A stretch of DNA of 29,402 nucleotides from CAZAQB01 sp964487155 (lineage in GTDB: Bacteria > Pseudomonadota > Gammaproteobacteria > Nitrococcales > Nitrococcaceae). The stretch is from positions 1-29,402 of the forward strand of contig CAZAQB010000030.1 in the NCBI GenBank assembly GCA_964487155.1, given 5' to 3'. A program made the translations under genes and the position numbers. Within the stretch, counting starts at the first letter, position 1, and each line of letters begins with the position of its first letter. A model generated the notes under the pieces. It searched no databases, was not told where the DNA came from, and saw nothing but the letters and a program-made list of their open reading frames with translations. Of this stretch, positions 22,897 through 29,402 are shown piece by piece.

Positions 22897-24791
22897 TCGC
22901 TCTGTTTCTCCGGCTGCCGGGGTGCCCTGAGCTCCTCCCGGTCCAGGGTGACGATGCCTCCCACCCGGCGGCGGTCGGCGGCGCCGTAGCGCAGGCCGCC
23001 GCGGCGGTCCACCACCACCGCCTGCACCGAACCGATCTCACTGGGATCCAGCAGGCTATGGCCCAGCGCCTCCAGCCCCGCCAGGGCCGCTTCGTCGAAG
23101 CCGATCTCCCGGCGGGTGGCACCATTGGCGCTGGTCTGGGCGATGCGCGGGGCGTCCACCGCCTCCTGCACGTCCATTGAGTGGTCCACCAGGTTGAGGG
23201 TGGTGTTGAGCACCGAGCTGATGATGGTGGAGCCGCCTGGCGAGCCGTAGGCTGCCAGCGGCCGGCGGCCGTCGAACAGGATCACCGGCGACATGCTGGA
23301 GCGGGGCCGCTTGCCGGGGGCCACGTCGTTGGCGCCCGGGTTGAAGCTGGCGGGGTCGGGGTTGGCGGCGGGCACGAAGTTGAAGTCGGTGAGTTCGTTG
23401 TTGAGCAGGAAGCCGAAGCCCGGGACCATCAGCCCGGTGCCCCAGGAGGACTCCACCGTGTTGGTGTAGCTCACCATGTTGCCGTCGGCGTCCACGATGC
23501 TGAAGTGGGTGGTGTTGAGGCCCCGGTCGCCGCCGCTGCCGAGCACCGCGAGTTCCACCTTCGGGGTCCCGGCAGCGGCGCTGCCGAAGGGGCGCGGGTC
23601 GTCGGGCTGGACGGCCTCCTGGTGGCCATCGGGGTCGATCCTGGCGCTGCGCGCCTCGATGTAGCCGTCGCTCAGCAGGCCGTCCACGGGGACGTCCACG
23701 AAGTCCGCGTCGCCCATCCACACCGCCCGGTCGGCGAAGGCAAGCCGCAGCGCCTCCACCATCACGTTGAGAGTGCGGGTGGTGCCGAAGCCGAAGCCCC
23801 GGGATTCGTCCCCCAGGGGGAAGCGCTCCATCAGCCGCAGCGCGTGGAGTACCGTCAGGGGGCCGGAGGAGGGCGGGCCCATGCCCTTCAGGGTCAGGCC
23901 CCGATAGTCGGCCGCGATGGGCGCGCGGACCTTGGCCTGGTAGCCGGCCAGGTCGGCCAGGCTCATGCGGCCCTCGCCGGCCCCGGCGGGCGCGTTGCTG
24001 CGGGCGGCCTTCTGGGTGGCGACGATCGCCTCCGCCAGGGCGCCTGTGTAGAAGGCGTCCGGGCCCTGCTCGGCCAGCAGCCGCAGGGTGCGGGCCAGCT
24101 CGGGCTGCACCAGCAGTTCGCCGAAGGCCAGCGGCGTGCCGCCGGGCAGGAACACCTCGCGCGCCTGGCCGTAGGCCGAGCTGCCGGGCTCGTTGGCGAG
24201 CCGCGAGCTCTGCACGCTCTCCGCCAGTCGCGGGCCCACCCGGAAGCCGTTCTCGGCGAGCCGGATGGCCGGCGCCAGCACCTCCGGGAGCTCCATGGAG
24301 CCCCATTGCTCCAGGGCCAGGGCGACGCCACGCACCATGCCGGGCACGCCCACAGCGATGCCGCTGGTGGAGGCGGCGCCGAAGCCGCCACCGCCCGGCT
24401 CGGTGAAGGGGATGAACATATCCGGGGTGGCCGCGGCCGGGGCGGTTTCCCGGGAGTCCACCGTCACCGTGCGCCCGCGGTCCGCCAGGTAGATGACCAT
24501 GAAGCCGCCGCCGCCGATGCCCGACGACTGGGGTTCCACCACGTTGAGGGCGAAGGCGATCGCGGCGGCGGCGTCGATGGCGTTGCCCCCCGCCCGCAGG
24601 ATCCCGGCGCCGGCGCGGGCGGCCTCGGGCTGGCTGGTGGTGACCACGCCGCCGGTGACGCCGGGCACACCCAGGGACATCTCGCGGCCGGCCTGGGCCG
24701 GCCCGGTGGCGGAAAAGGCAACCAGACAGAGCAGGGCGGCCCGCAGATGCGGCCAGCGCCCGGGGGCGCCACAGGAGAGATTCAGCTTCAT
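22833..24791 (-). CDS. ggt: Gamma-glutamyltransferase
   Basis: The periplasmic Ntn-hydrolase cleaves glutathione and other gamma-glutamyl compounds. I start it at ATG 24791 (GGAG upstream), which begins a signal peptide (HLRAALLCLVAFSATGPAQA), giving 652 residues. The precursor splits itself before T427 in GLNTTHFSIVDADGNMVSY, the new N-terminal nucleophile. Other signatures are AAAAIAFALNVVEPQSSGIG, ESSWGTGLMVPGFGFLLNNE and AAYGSPGGSTIISS. It is somewhat longer than E. coli GGT (580). The last 30 or so residues (PRQPEKQSDQPRDAREMD onward) are charged, unlike the family, and are encoded by the right arm of the adjacent inverted repeat, which also supplies the stop. The enzyme core looks intact. 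Confidence 0.94.
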   Translation of the reverse strand: MKLNLSCGAPGRWPHLRAALLCLVAFSATGPAQAGREMSLGVPGVTGGVVTTSQPEAARAGAGILRAGGNAIDAAAAIAFALNVVEPQSSGIGGGGFMVIYLADRGRTVTVDSRETAPAAATPDMFIPFTEPGGGGFGAASTSGIAVGVPGMVRGVALALEQWGSMELPEVLAPAIRLAENGFRVGPRLAESVQSSRLANEPGSSAYGQAREVFLPGGTPLAFGELLVQPELARTLRLLAEQGPDAFYTGALAEAIVATQKAARSNAPAGAGEGRMSLADLAGYQAKVRAPIAADYRGLTLKGMGPPSSGPLTVLHALRLMERFPLGDESRGFGFGTTRTLNVMVEALRLAFADRAVWMGDADFVDVPVDGLLSDGYIEARSARIDPDGHQEAVQPDDPRPFGSAAAGTPKVELAVLGSGGDRGLNTTHFSIVDADGNMVSYTNTVESSWGTGLMVPGFGFLLNNELTDFNFVPAANPDPASFNPGANDVAPGKRPRSSMSPVILFDGRRPLAAYGSPGGSTIISSVLNTTLNLVDHSMDVQEAVDAPRIAQTSANGATRREIGFDEAALAGLEALGHSLLDPSEIGSVQAVVVDRRGGLRYGAADRRRVGGIVTLDREELRAPRQPEKQSDQPRDAREMDVNQVEKQRSRR

Positions 24792-24985
24792 GGCTTGATG
24801 CTCCGCTGGGGGTGGACCGGGGCAGTCCGCGGCGGGACGCCGGCGCGCCTGCGGGAAGACTAGCCGGCGCCGGTGCCGGCATCCACGCCCCCGGTTTCGG
24901 GCCGTTGCATTGATCCGGCTCATGGATCGCGATACCGGGTTCGGTATGCTGGCCAGACACGACAGTTGCAAGACGCCGACCCGCC
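24792..24985. promoter_or_regulatory. Divergent ggt / hydrogenase control region
   Basis: These 194 bases separate ggt from the hydrogenase operon. TATGCT at 24945-24950 could serve as a -10 for the hydrogenase genes, but no matching -35 is clear. I looked for an FNR/Anr box (TTGAT-N4-ATCAA) and found only a half site TTGAT at 24910. The first hydrogenase gene has a poor ribosome site. Confidence 0.3.
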
Positions 24986-26098
24986 ATGACCGCGCCCGTG
25001 CATCTGCCTGCCAGCGGCCTCGATGACCTCATCCGATGCCTGTGCGGGCGCGGCTGGCGCTGCCTCGGCCCCCAGATCAGCGATGGCGCGCTGCTGCTGG
25101 GGGAGATCGCCTCCCTCGGCGATCTGCCCGTGGGAGTCCATGATCACCAGGCCCCTGGCGAATACCGCCTGACCCTGGAGTCGGGCGGCAGCCGTTTCGG
25201 CTGCGCCGTCGGCCCCCAGGCCCTCAAGCCGCTGTTGTTCGCCCCCCGGGAGTGCCTCTGGGAAGCCGGCCGGGACGACTCCGGTGCCCTGACCTTCCGG
25301 CCGGCCGCCGCCCAGGCGCCACCCACTGCGGTGTTCGGCGTGCGGGCCTGCGACCTGGCCGCCCTGGCCCTGCAGGACCGCCACTTCCTGGACGGCCCTC
25401 ATCCCGACCCGTGCTACCGCGCACGGCGCGAGGCGCTGCTGCTGGTGGCGGTGAACTGCGCGCGCGCCGCGGGGACCTGCTTCTGCGCCTCCACCGGCGA
25501 TGGTCCCCACGCCGAGGCCGGCTACGACCTGCTGCTCACCGAACTGGAGGAGGGCTACCTGGTCCGCGCCGGCAGCGAACGGGGCCGGGGCCTGCTGGCC
25601 GAGCTGGATTCCCAGGAGGCCACTGATGCCGAGCTGGAGGCCGAGGCCGCCCAGCAGCGCCGGGCCACGGCCATGCAGAGCCGGTCGCTGCCCGCCGGCA
25701 ACCTGGGCCCGGCGCTGTTCAATGCCCTGGACCATCCCCGTTGGGACGACGTGGCCGAGCGCTGCCTGGCCTGCGGCAACTGCACCTCGGTCTGCCCCAC
25801 CTGCTTCTGCCACAGCCACGAGGAGGAACCGGGCCTCGACGGCGGCGCCCGCCACCTGCGGGCCTGGGATTCCTGCTTCGCCCCGGGCCACGCCTACCTG
25901 AGCGGCCATCAGGTCCGCCCGGACGTGCGCACCCGCTACCGCCAGTGGCTGACCCACAAGCTGGGCAGCTGGCACGAGCAGTACGGGCGCAGCGGCTGTG
26001 TGGGCTGCGGGCGCTGCATCACCTGGTGTCCGGTGGGCATCGACCTCACCGAAGAGGCCCGGGCCCTGACGGCCGGCGAGGAGCCGACCCATGGCTGA
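24986..26098 (+). CDS. Group 3b [NiFe] hydrogenase, iron-sulfur subunit (HydB/HyhB-like)
   Basis: The 370-residue cytoplasmic electron-transfer subunit carries hydrogenase electrons between the small subunit and the flavoprotein. An N-terminal domain (about 1-230) has the motif FGVRACDLAALALQD, shared with anaerobic sulfite reductase A and the Pyrococcus sulfhydrogenase beta subunit. Two [4Fe-4S] sites follow: C260, C263, C266 and C270 (CLACGNCTSVCPTCFC), and C338, C341, C344 and C348 (CVGCGRCITWCPVGID). It overlaps the next gene by eight bases. It is the first gene of a four-gene operon whose order (beta, gamma, delta, alpha) is that of group 3b enzymes. Confidence 0.9.
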   Translation: MTAPVHLPASGLDDLIRCLCGRGWRCLGPQISDGALLLGEIASLGDLPVGVHDHQAPGEYRLTLESGGSRFGCAVGPQALKPLLFAPRECLWEAGRDDSGALTFRPAAAQAPPTAVFGVRACDLAALALQDRHFLDGPHPDPCYRARREALLLVAVNCARAAGTCFCASTGDGPHAEAGYDLLLTELEEGYLVRAGSERGRGLLAELDSQEATDAELEAEAAQQRRATAMQSRSLPAGNLGPALFNALDHPRWDDVAERCLACGNCTSVCPTCFCHSHEEEPGLDGGARHLRAWDSCFAPGHAYLSGHQVRPDVRTRYRQWLTHKLGSWHEQYGRSGCVGCGRCITWCPVGIDLTEEARALTAGEEPTHG

Positions 26099-26939
26099 GC
26101 CCGCCTCCGCCAACGTCTATCTGCCCCGGGAGGCGGAGGTGGTGGACCGCCGACCGGAGACCGACACCATCTTCACCCTGCGCCTGCGGCTCACCGACCC
26201 GGTATGCCACGGCGGCTACTGCTTTCATCCCGGCCAGTTCAACATGGTCTACCTGCCGGGGGCCGGCGAGGTGCCCATCTCCATCGTCTCCGACCCCGAG
26301 CACGAGTATCTGCTGGACCACACCATCCGGGTGGTGGGCCGGGTGACCCGGGCCCTGTCCCGGCTCGGGCCCGGCGACCGGCTGGGCATCCGCGGACCCT
26401 TCGGCCGGGGCTGGCCGCTGGAAGGCGCCCGCGGGCGGGACGTGCTGATCCTCACCGGCGGTCTCGGCTGTGCACCGGTGGTGGCGGTGATCAACTACAT
26501 CCTGCGGCGCCGGGAAGAGTTCGGCCAGCTCACCATCATCCAGGGGGTCAAGCACTCCGCCGACCTGATCTGGCGCGAGCGCTACCAGGCCTGGGCCGAG
26601 CTGCCCGGCGTGCGGGTGCTGCTGGCCGCCGACCAGGCCTCGCCCCACTGGCCCTGGCACGTGGGGCTGGTCACCGAGCTGCTGGACCAGGCGCCGGTGG
26701 AGCCGCAGCGCACCCTGGCCATGCTCTGCGGCCCGGAGATCATGATGCGCAACGCCGCCCGCAGCCTGACGGAGCGCGGCCTCGCCGAGTCGGACATCTA
26801 CCTCAGCATGGAGCGCAACATGCAGTGCGCGGTCGGCCACTGCGGCCACTGCCAGTTCGGCGCCGCCTTCGTCTGCCGCGACGGGCCGGTGTTCCGCTAC
26901 GACCGGCTCAAGCCGCTGCTGGCCAATCGGGGTTTTTGA
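26091..26939 (+). CDS. Group 3b hydrogenase FAD/NAD(P)-binding subunit (HydG/HyhG-like)
   Basis: The 282-residue protein is the diaphorase of the complex. A ferredoxin-reductase FAD domain comes first (HPGQFNMVYLPGAGEVPISI), then the NAD(P)-binding part (DVLILTGGLGCAPVVAVINY, AMLCGPEIMM). A [2Fe-2S] site near the end has C246, C251, C254 and C262 (CAVGHCGHCQFGAAFVC). This PyrK-like layout matches the gamma subunit of sulfhydrogenase, which links H2 to NADP(H). The start overlaps the upstream gene by eight bases and the stop is one base before the small subunit, so all four genes are coupled. Preference for NADP over NAD cannot be judged by eye. Confidence 0.9.
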   Translation: MAEPASANVYLPREAEVVDRRPETDTIFTLRLRLTDPVCHGGYCFHPGQFNMVYLPGAGEVPISIVSDPEHEYLLDHTIRVVGRVTRALSRLGPGDRLGIRGPFGRGWPLEGARGRDVLILTGGLGCAPVVAVINYILRRREEFGQLTIIQGVKHSADLIWRERYQAWAELPGVRVLLAADQASPHWPWHVGLVTELLDQAPVEPQRTLAMLCGPEIMMRNAARSLTERGLAESDIYLSMERNMQCAVGHCGHCQFGAAFVCRDGPVFRYDRLKPLLANRGF

Positions 26940-26940
26940 G

Positions 26941-27756
26941 ATGCCCACCCCTGTCCCCGTCCTTCCCGCCGGCCGCCGGCTGCGCATCGCGGTGCACAAG
27001 TTCAGCTCCTGCGACGGCTGCCAGCTGGCCTTCCTGAACCTGGGCGAGGATCTGCTGCGCCTGGCGCGGCAGGTGGACATCGTCCACTTCGCCGAAGCCG
27101 GGCCGGTGGCGCCGGAGGCGGAGGTGGACGTCGCCTTCATCGAGGGCTCCGCCGCCCACCCCGGCGACGTGCCGCGCCTGCGCGGCATCCGCGAGCGCAG
27201 CCGCTTCCTGGTGACCATTGGCGCCTGCGCCACCGCCGGCGGCATCCAGGCCCTGCGCAACGCCGCCGATGCGCCGGCCTGGCTGGCGGACATCTACCCC
27301 AGCCCCGCCGCCATCGAGGAGCTGGACGACTCCACCGCCATCGCCGAGCACGTGCGGGTGGACTTTCAGCTCTGGGGCTGCCCGGTGACCGGCCGCCAGG
27401 TGCTGGCCACGCTCGGCAGCCTGCTGGCGGGCGTGCATCCGGCGGACGGCGGCGACAAGGTCTGTCTGGAGTGCAAGCGCCGTCAGAACGTCTGCGTGAT
27501 GGTGGCCCGGGGGCTGCCCTGCCTGGGCCCGGTCACCCGCACCGGCTGCGGCGCCCTGTGTCCGGCCTACGGCCGGGACTGCTACGGCTGTTTCGGCCCT
27601 TCCGAGCTGCCCAACACCGAGGCCCTGGCCCGGCGTTTCCAGGGCCTGGGGCTGCTGCCCGAGGCGGTGGCCCGCCACTTCGCCGGCATCAACAATGCCG
27701 CCCCCGCCTTCCACGAGGCGGCTCGCCGGGCCCGGGGGGAGGCCGGCGATGACTGA
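26941..27756 (+). CDS. Group 3b [NiFe] hydrogenase small subunit
   Basis: The 271-residue subunit carries the iron-sulfur relay. The proximal cluster uses C24 and C27 (KFSSCDGCQLAFLNL), C96 (TIGACATAGGIQALRN) and C147 (LWGCPVTGRQVL). Further cysteines at 175, 178, 185, 194, 203, 207, 214 and 217 (VCLECKRRQNVC, PCLGPVTRTGCGALCP, DCYGCFGPSE) are enough for two more [4Fe-4S] clusters. There is no Tat signal peptide, so the enzyme is cytoplasmic, as expected for group 3. It overlaps the large subunit by eight bases. No residue of the relay seems to be missing. Confidence 0.93.
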   Translation: MPTPVPVLPAGRRLRIAVHKFSSCDGCQLAFLNLGEDLLRLARQVDIVHFAEAGPVAPEAEVDVAFIEGSAAHPGDVPRLRGIRERSRFLVTIGACATAGGIQALRNAADAPAWLADIYPSPAAIEELDDSTAIAEHVRVDFQLWGCPVTGRQVLATLGSLLAGVHPADGGDKVCLECKRRQNVCVMVARGLPCLGPVTRTGCGALCPAYGRDCYGCFGPSELPNTEALARRFQGLGLLPEAVARHFAGINNAAPAFHEAARRARGEAGDD

Positions 27757-29050
27757 GCGCCAGGTGTCCATCCACGTGCCGGTGCTGGCCCGGGTGGAGG
27801 GGGAGGGGGCCCTGCACCTGCGCACCTCCGGGGACACCATCGAGGAGCTGCGGCTGCGCATCTACGAGCCGCCGCGGCTCTTTGAGAAGCTGCTCGAGGG
27901 CCGCCACTACGCCGAGGTGCCGGACCTCACCGCCCGCATCTGCGGCATCTGCCCGGTGGCCTACCAGGTCAGTGCCGCCAACGCCTTCGAGAGCCTCTAC
28001 GGCGTGGAGCTCCATCCCCAGGTGGCCCGGCTGCGCCGGGTGCTCTACTGCGGCGAGTGGATGGAGAGCCACGCCCTGCACATCCACATGCTCGCGGCGC
28101 CGGACTGCTTCGGCTTCGACAGCGCCATCGCCATGGCCGCCGAGCACCCGGAGGCGATCTCCCGGGGCCTGCGCCTGCACGGTCTCGGCAATGCCATCAT
28201 GCGCTGGCTGGGCGGGCGCTCGGTGCACCCGGTGGGGCTGGCGGTGGGCGGCTTCCACCGTGTCCCCGACCCGGCCTCGGGGGCGGAGATGGCCGGGCGC
28301 CTGGAGGCGGCCCTGCCGGACGCCGAGGCCCTGGTGCGCTGGGTGGCCGCCATCCCGGTGCCCGACGACCCCCAGGAGTTCACCTCGGTGGCGTTGCGCT
28401 CCGCCGCCGGCTACCCCATCGAAGGGGGGCGTATCGTCTCGGACCGTGGCCTGGACCTGGATCCGGCGGAGTTCGAGCAGCACTTTGCCGAGCACCAGCG
28501 GCCTTGCTCCACGGCGCTGTGGGCGCTGCTGGACGGCGAGCCCTACCTCACCGGGCCCCTGGCCCGGCTGAACCTGAACGCCGAGCGCCTGCCGGCGGCG
28601 ACCGCGGCGCTGCTGGCCGAGACCGGGGTCGCCTTCCCCAGTCGCAACATGTTCCACAGCATGCTGGCCCGCGCCCTGGAGATCCACGCGGCTGTGACCG
28701 AGGCGCTGGCCCTGCTCAAAGGTTACGAAGCCCCGGCCTCCCCCGCCGAGCCGGCGCAGCCCCGGGCCGGGGTCGGCTACGGGGTCAGCGAGGCCCCCCG
28801 GGGGGTGCTCTGGCATCGCTACGAGAGCGACGCCGAGGGGCTGGTACGGGCCGCCCGCATCGTGCCCCCCACCAGCCAGAACCAGGCCCGCCTGGAGCAG
28901 GATCTGCACGCCTCCCTGACCCGCCTGGGCCTGCACCACGACGACGCCACCCTGCGCCTGCACTGCGAGCGCGTGGTCCGCAATTACGATCCCTGCATCT
29001 CCTGTGCGACCCATTTCCTGACGCTGTATCGGGAGGGGACTGAGGACTGA
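27749..29050 (+). CDS. Group 3b [NiFe] hydrogenase large subunit
   Basis: The 433-residue catalytic subunit holds the Ni-Fe site. It starts at ATG 27749 behind GGGGGAGG. The motif RVEGEGALHLR (15-25) is typical. The L1 motif is ARICGICPVAYQ with C65 and C68; Tyr replaces the His found in many groups, which I believe is normal for group 3b. The L2 motif is DPCISCATHFLTL with C416, C419 and H422. Eleven residues follow His422 and would be the peptide removed by a maturation protease. The last four (GTED) and the stop are encoded by a GGACTGA repeat array. Group 3b enzymes oxidise or produce H2 with NADP(H), and some reduce sulfur. No maturation genes lie before the window ends. Confidence 0.94.
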   Translation: MTERQVSIHVPVLARVEGEGALHLRTSGDTIEELRLRIYEPPRLFEKLLEGRHYAEVPDLTARICGICPVAYQVSAANAFESLYGVELHPQVARLRRVLYCGEWMESHALHIHMLAAPDCFGFDSAIAMAAEHPEAISRGLRLHGLGNAIMRWLGGRSVHPVGLAVGGFHRVPDPASGAEMAGRLEAALPDAEALVRWVAAIPVPDDPQEFTSVALRSAAGYPIEGGRIVSDRGLDLDPAEFEQHFAEHQRPCSTALWALLDGEPYLTGPLARLNLNAERLPAATAALLAETGVAFPSRNMFHSMLARALEIHAAVTEALALLKGYEAPASPAEPAQPRAGVGYGVSEAPRGVLWHRYESDAEGLVRAARIVPPTSQNQARLEQDLHASLTRLGLHHDDATLRLHCERVVRNYDPCISCATHFLTLYREGTED

Positions 29051-29057
29051 GGACTGA
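29037..29057. repeat. Three GGACTGA heptamers across the hydrogenase stop codon
   Basis: Units lie at 29037-29043, 29044-29050 and 29051-29057. The TGA of the second unit is the stop of the hydrogenase large subunit. The array ends in GTGG, as does the one at 12816, which suggests a common origin. Read in the gene direction each unit has TGA, so three units stop all frames. Confidence 0.88.
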
Positions 29058-29402
29058 GTGGGCGGCTTCGGTTTGGGTGTTGCCGGCTTCGGGGGATGTT
29101 GTTCGTTAGTGGGTAATGGGTAGCGAGGGACGCCGGATGCGGCGCTGCGCGCCTTATCCGGCCTACGCGGGCCTTGGCCGCGCCCCGAGGCTCGGGCGAA
29201 GGATGTAGGCATCTCTGGCCGCGGCTTCTCCCCCCATTGCGGGCGGGCGCGGCCCGCCGATCAATGCCAACGCTGCCGCCAGAACACCCCTCTCCCCTCG
29301 CGGGCTGACCGTTACGCATAAGTCGGCTGGCGTCTCAGCGAGGCGCGTAGGTCGGTTGCTCCTGGCAACCGACAGGCGGCCGGGCCATAGCCACGGTGGG
29401 CG
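29058..29402. other. Gene-free right end with repeat sequences
   Basis: Apart from the REP, I see no convincing gene in the last 345 bases. A perfect hairpin GTCGGTTGC-TCCTG-GCAACCGAC lies at 29351-29373 within GTAGGTCGG...CCGACA (29347-29374), which resembles the second widespread REP class (GTAGGTCGGATT...AATCCGACA). The rest is GC-rich, with short inverted pieces. Confidence 0.6.
29132..29166. repeat. REP-type palindrome closely like enterobacterial REP
   Basis: The 35 bases begin GCCGGATGCGGCGC and end GCGCCTTATCCGGCCTAC. As remembered, this is nearly identical to E. coli REP/BIME units, including the CCTTATCCGGCCTAC end. It lies 75 bases after the heptamer array, in inverse orientation to the REP at 12918. 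Function is probably in transcript 3' ends. Confidence 0.75.

Noticed and set aside
23181..24863. Long plus-strand open frame opposite ggt
   Set aside because: Antisense of the clear gamma-glutamyltransferase. The translation is rich in Gly, Ala, His and Arg and has no family features.
24910..24932. FNR/Anr site upstream of the hydrogenase operon
   Set aside because: Only the left half TTGAT is present; the right half ATCAA at the proper spacing is missing.
27711..27716. Starting the hydrogenase large subunit at the earlier ATG at 27695
   Set aside because: The extra 18 residues (MPPPPSTRRLAG...) are only the frame-shifted small subunit 3' end. The ATG at 27749 has GGGGGAGG before it and begins the conserved sequence.

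Overview
The window is very GC-rich DNA, packed with genes on both strands, and it looks like a chromosomal segment of a gammaproteobacterium. The evidence is the pairing of PEP synthase with its regulatory protein PpsR, an IscR with gammaproteobacterial-type cysteine spacing, a DUF1249/YqiB protein, enterobacterial-type REP palindromes, and a group 3b-type [NiFe] hydrogenase. A free-living, possibly sulfur-oxidising or halophilic member of the Chromatiales/Ectothiorhodospiraceae would fit, but that placement is inference. I see no rRNA, tRNA, CRISPR array or intact insertion sequence.

Layout. 1-614: 5' part of glycolate oxidase subunit glcD (minus strand, cut by the window edge). 920-5740 (plus): a five-gene envelope operon encoding a secreted helical protein, a lipoprotein, a MotA/TolQ/ExbB-like membrane protein, a MotB/ExbD-like one-helix coiled-coil protein, and a secreted DUF4384-type protein. 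5744-8902 (minus): a convergent four-gene operon encoding a TlpA-like thioredoxin, an OmpA-like protein with a His-rich tail, a DUF2846-like lipoprotein, and a SPOR-domain membrane protein. The two operons meet at a perfect hairpin that holds both stop codons. I read these nine genes as one ion-driven envelope machine. It is the best candidate for an undescribed system here.

9341-12763: ppsA (minus) and ppsR (plus), divergent. 13035-14094: DUF1249 protein and iscR. 14122-17946 (minus): moxR, DUF58 and transglutaminase (tgpA-like) operon. 18034-19816: zinc alcohol dehydrogenase (plus) and an OlsB-like N-acyltransferase (minus), overlapping tail to tail. 20059-21203: secreted coiled-coil protein and a SAM methyltransferase, translationally coupled. 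21475-22488: HD-GYP protein with a degenerate receiver domain. 22833-24791 (minus): gamma-glutamyltransferase. 24986-29050 (plus): four tightly packed genes of a NAD(P)-linked [NiFe] hydrogenase.

A second theme is small repeats at gene 3' ends. An octamer array overlaps the ppsA stop, heptamer GGACTGA arrays follow ppsR and hold the hydrogenase large-subunit stop, and a pair of long inverted arms supplies the ggt stop and C-terminal tail. REP-type palindromes accompany the heptamer arrays. The 21204-21474 gap holds a MITE-like segment.
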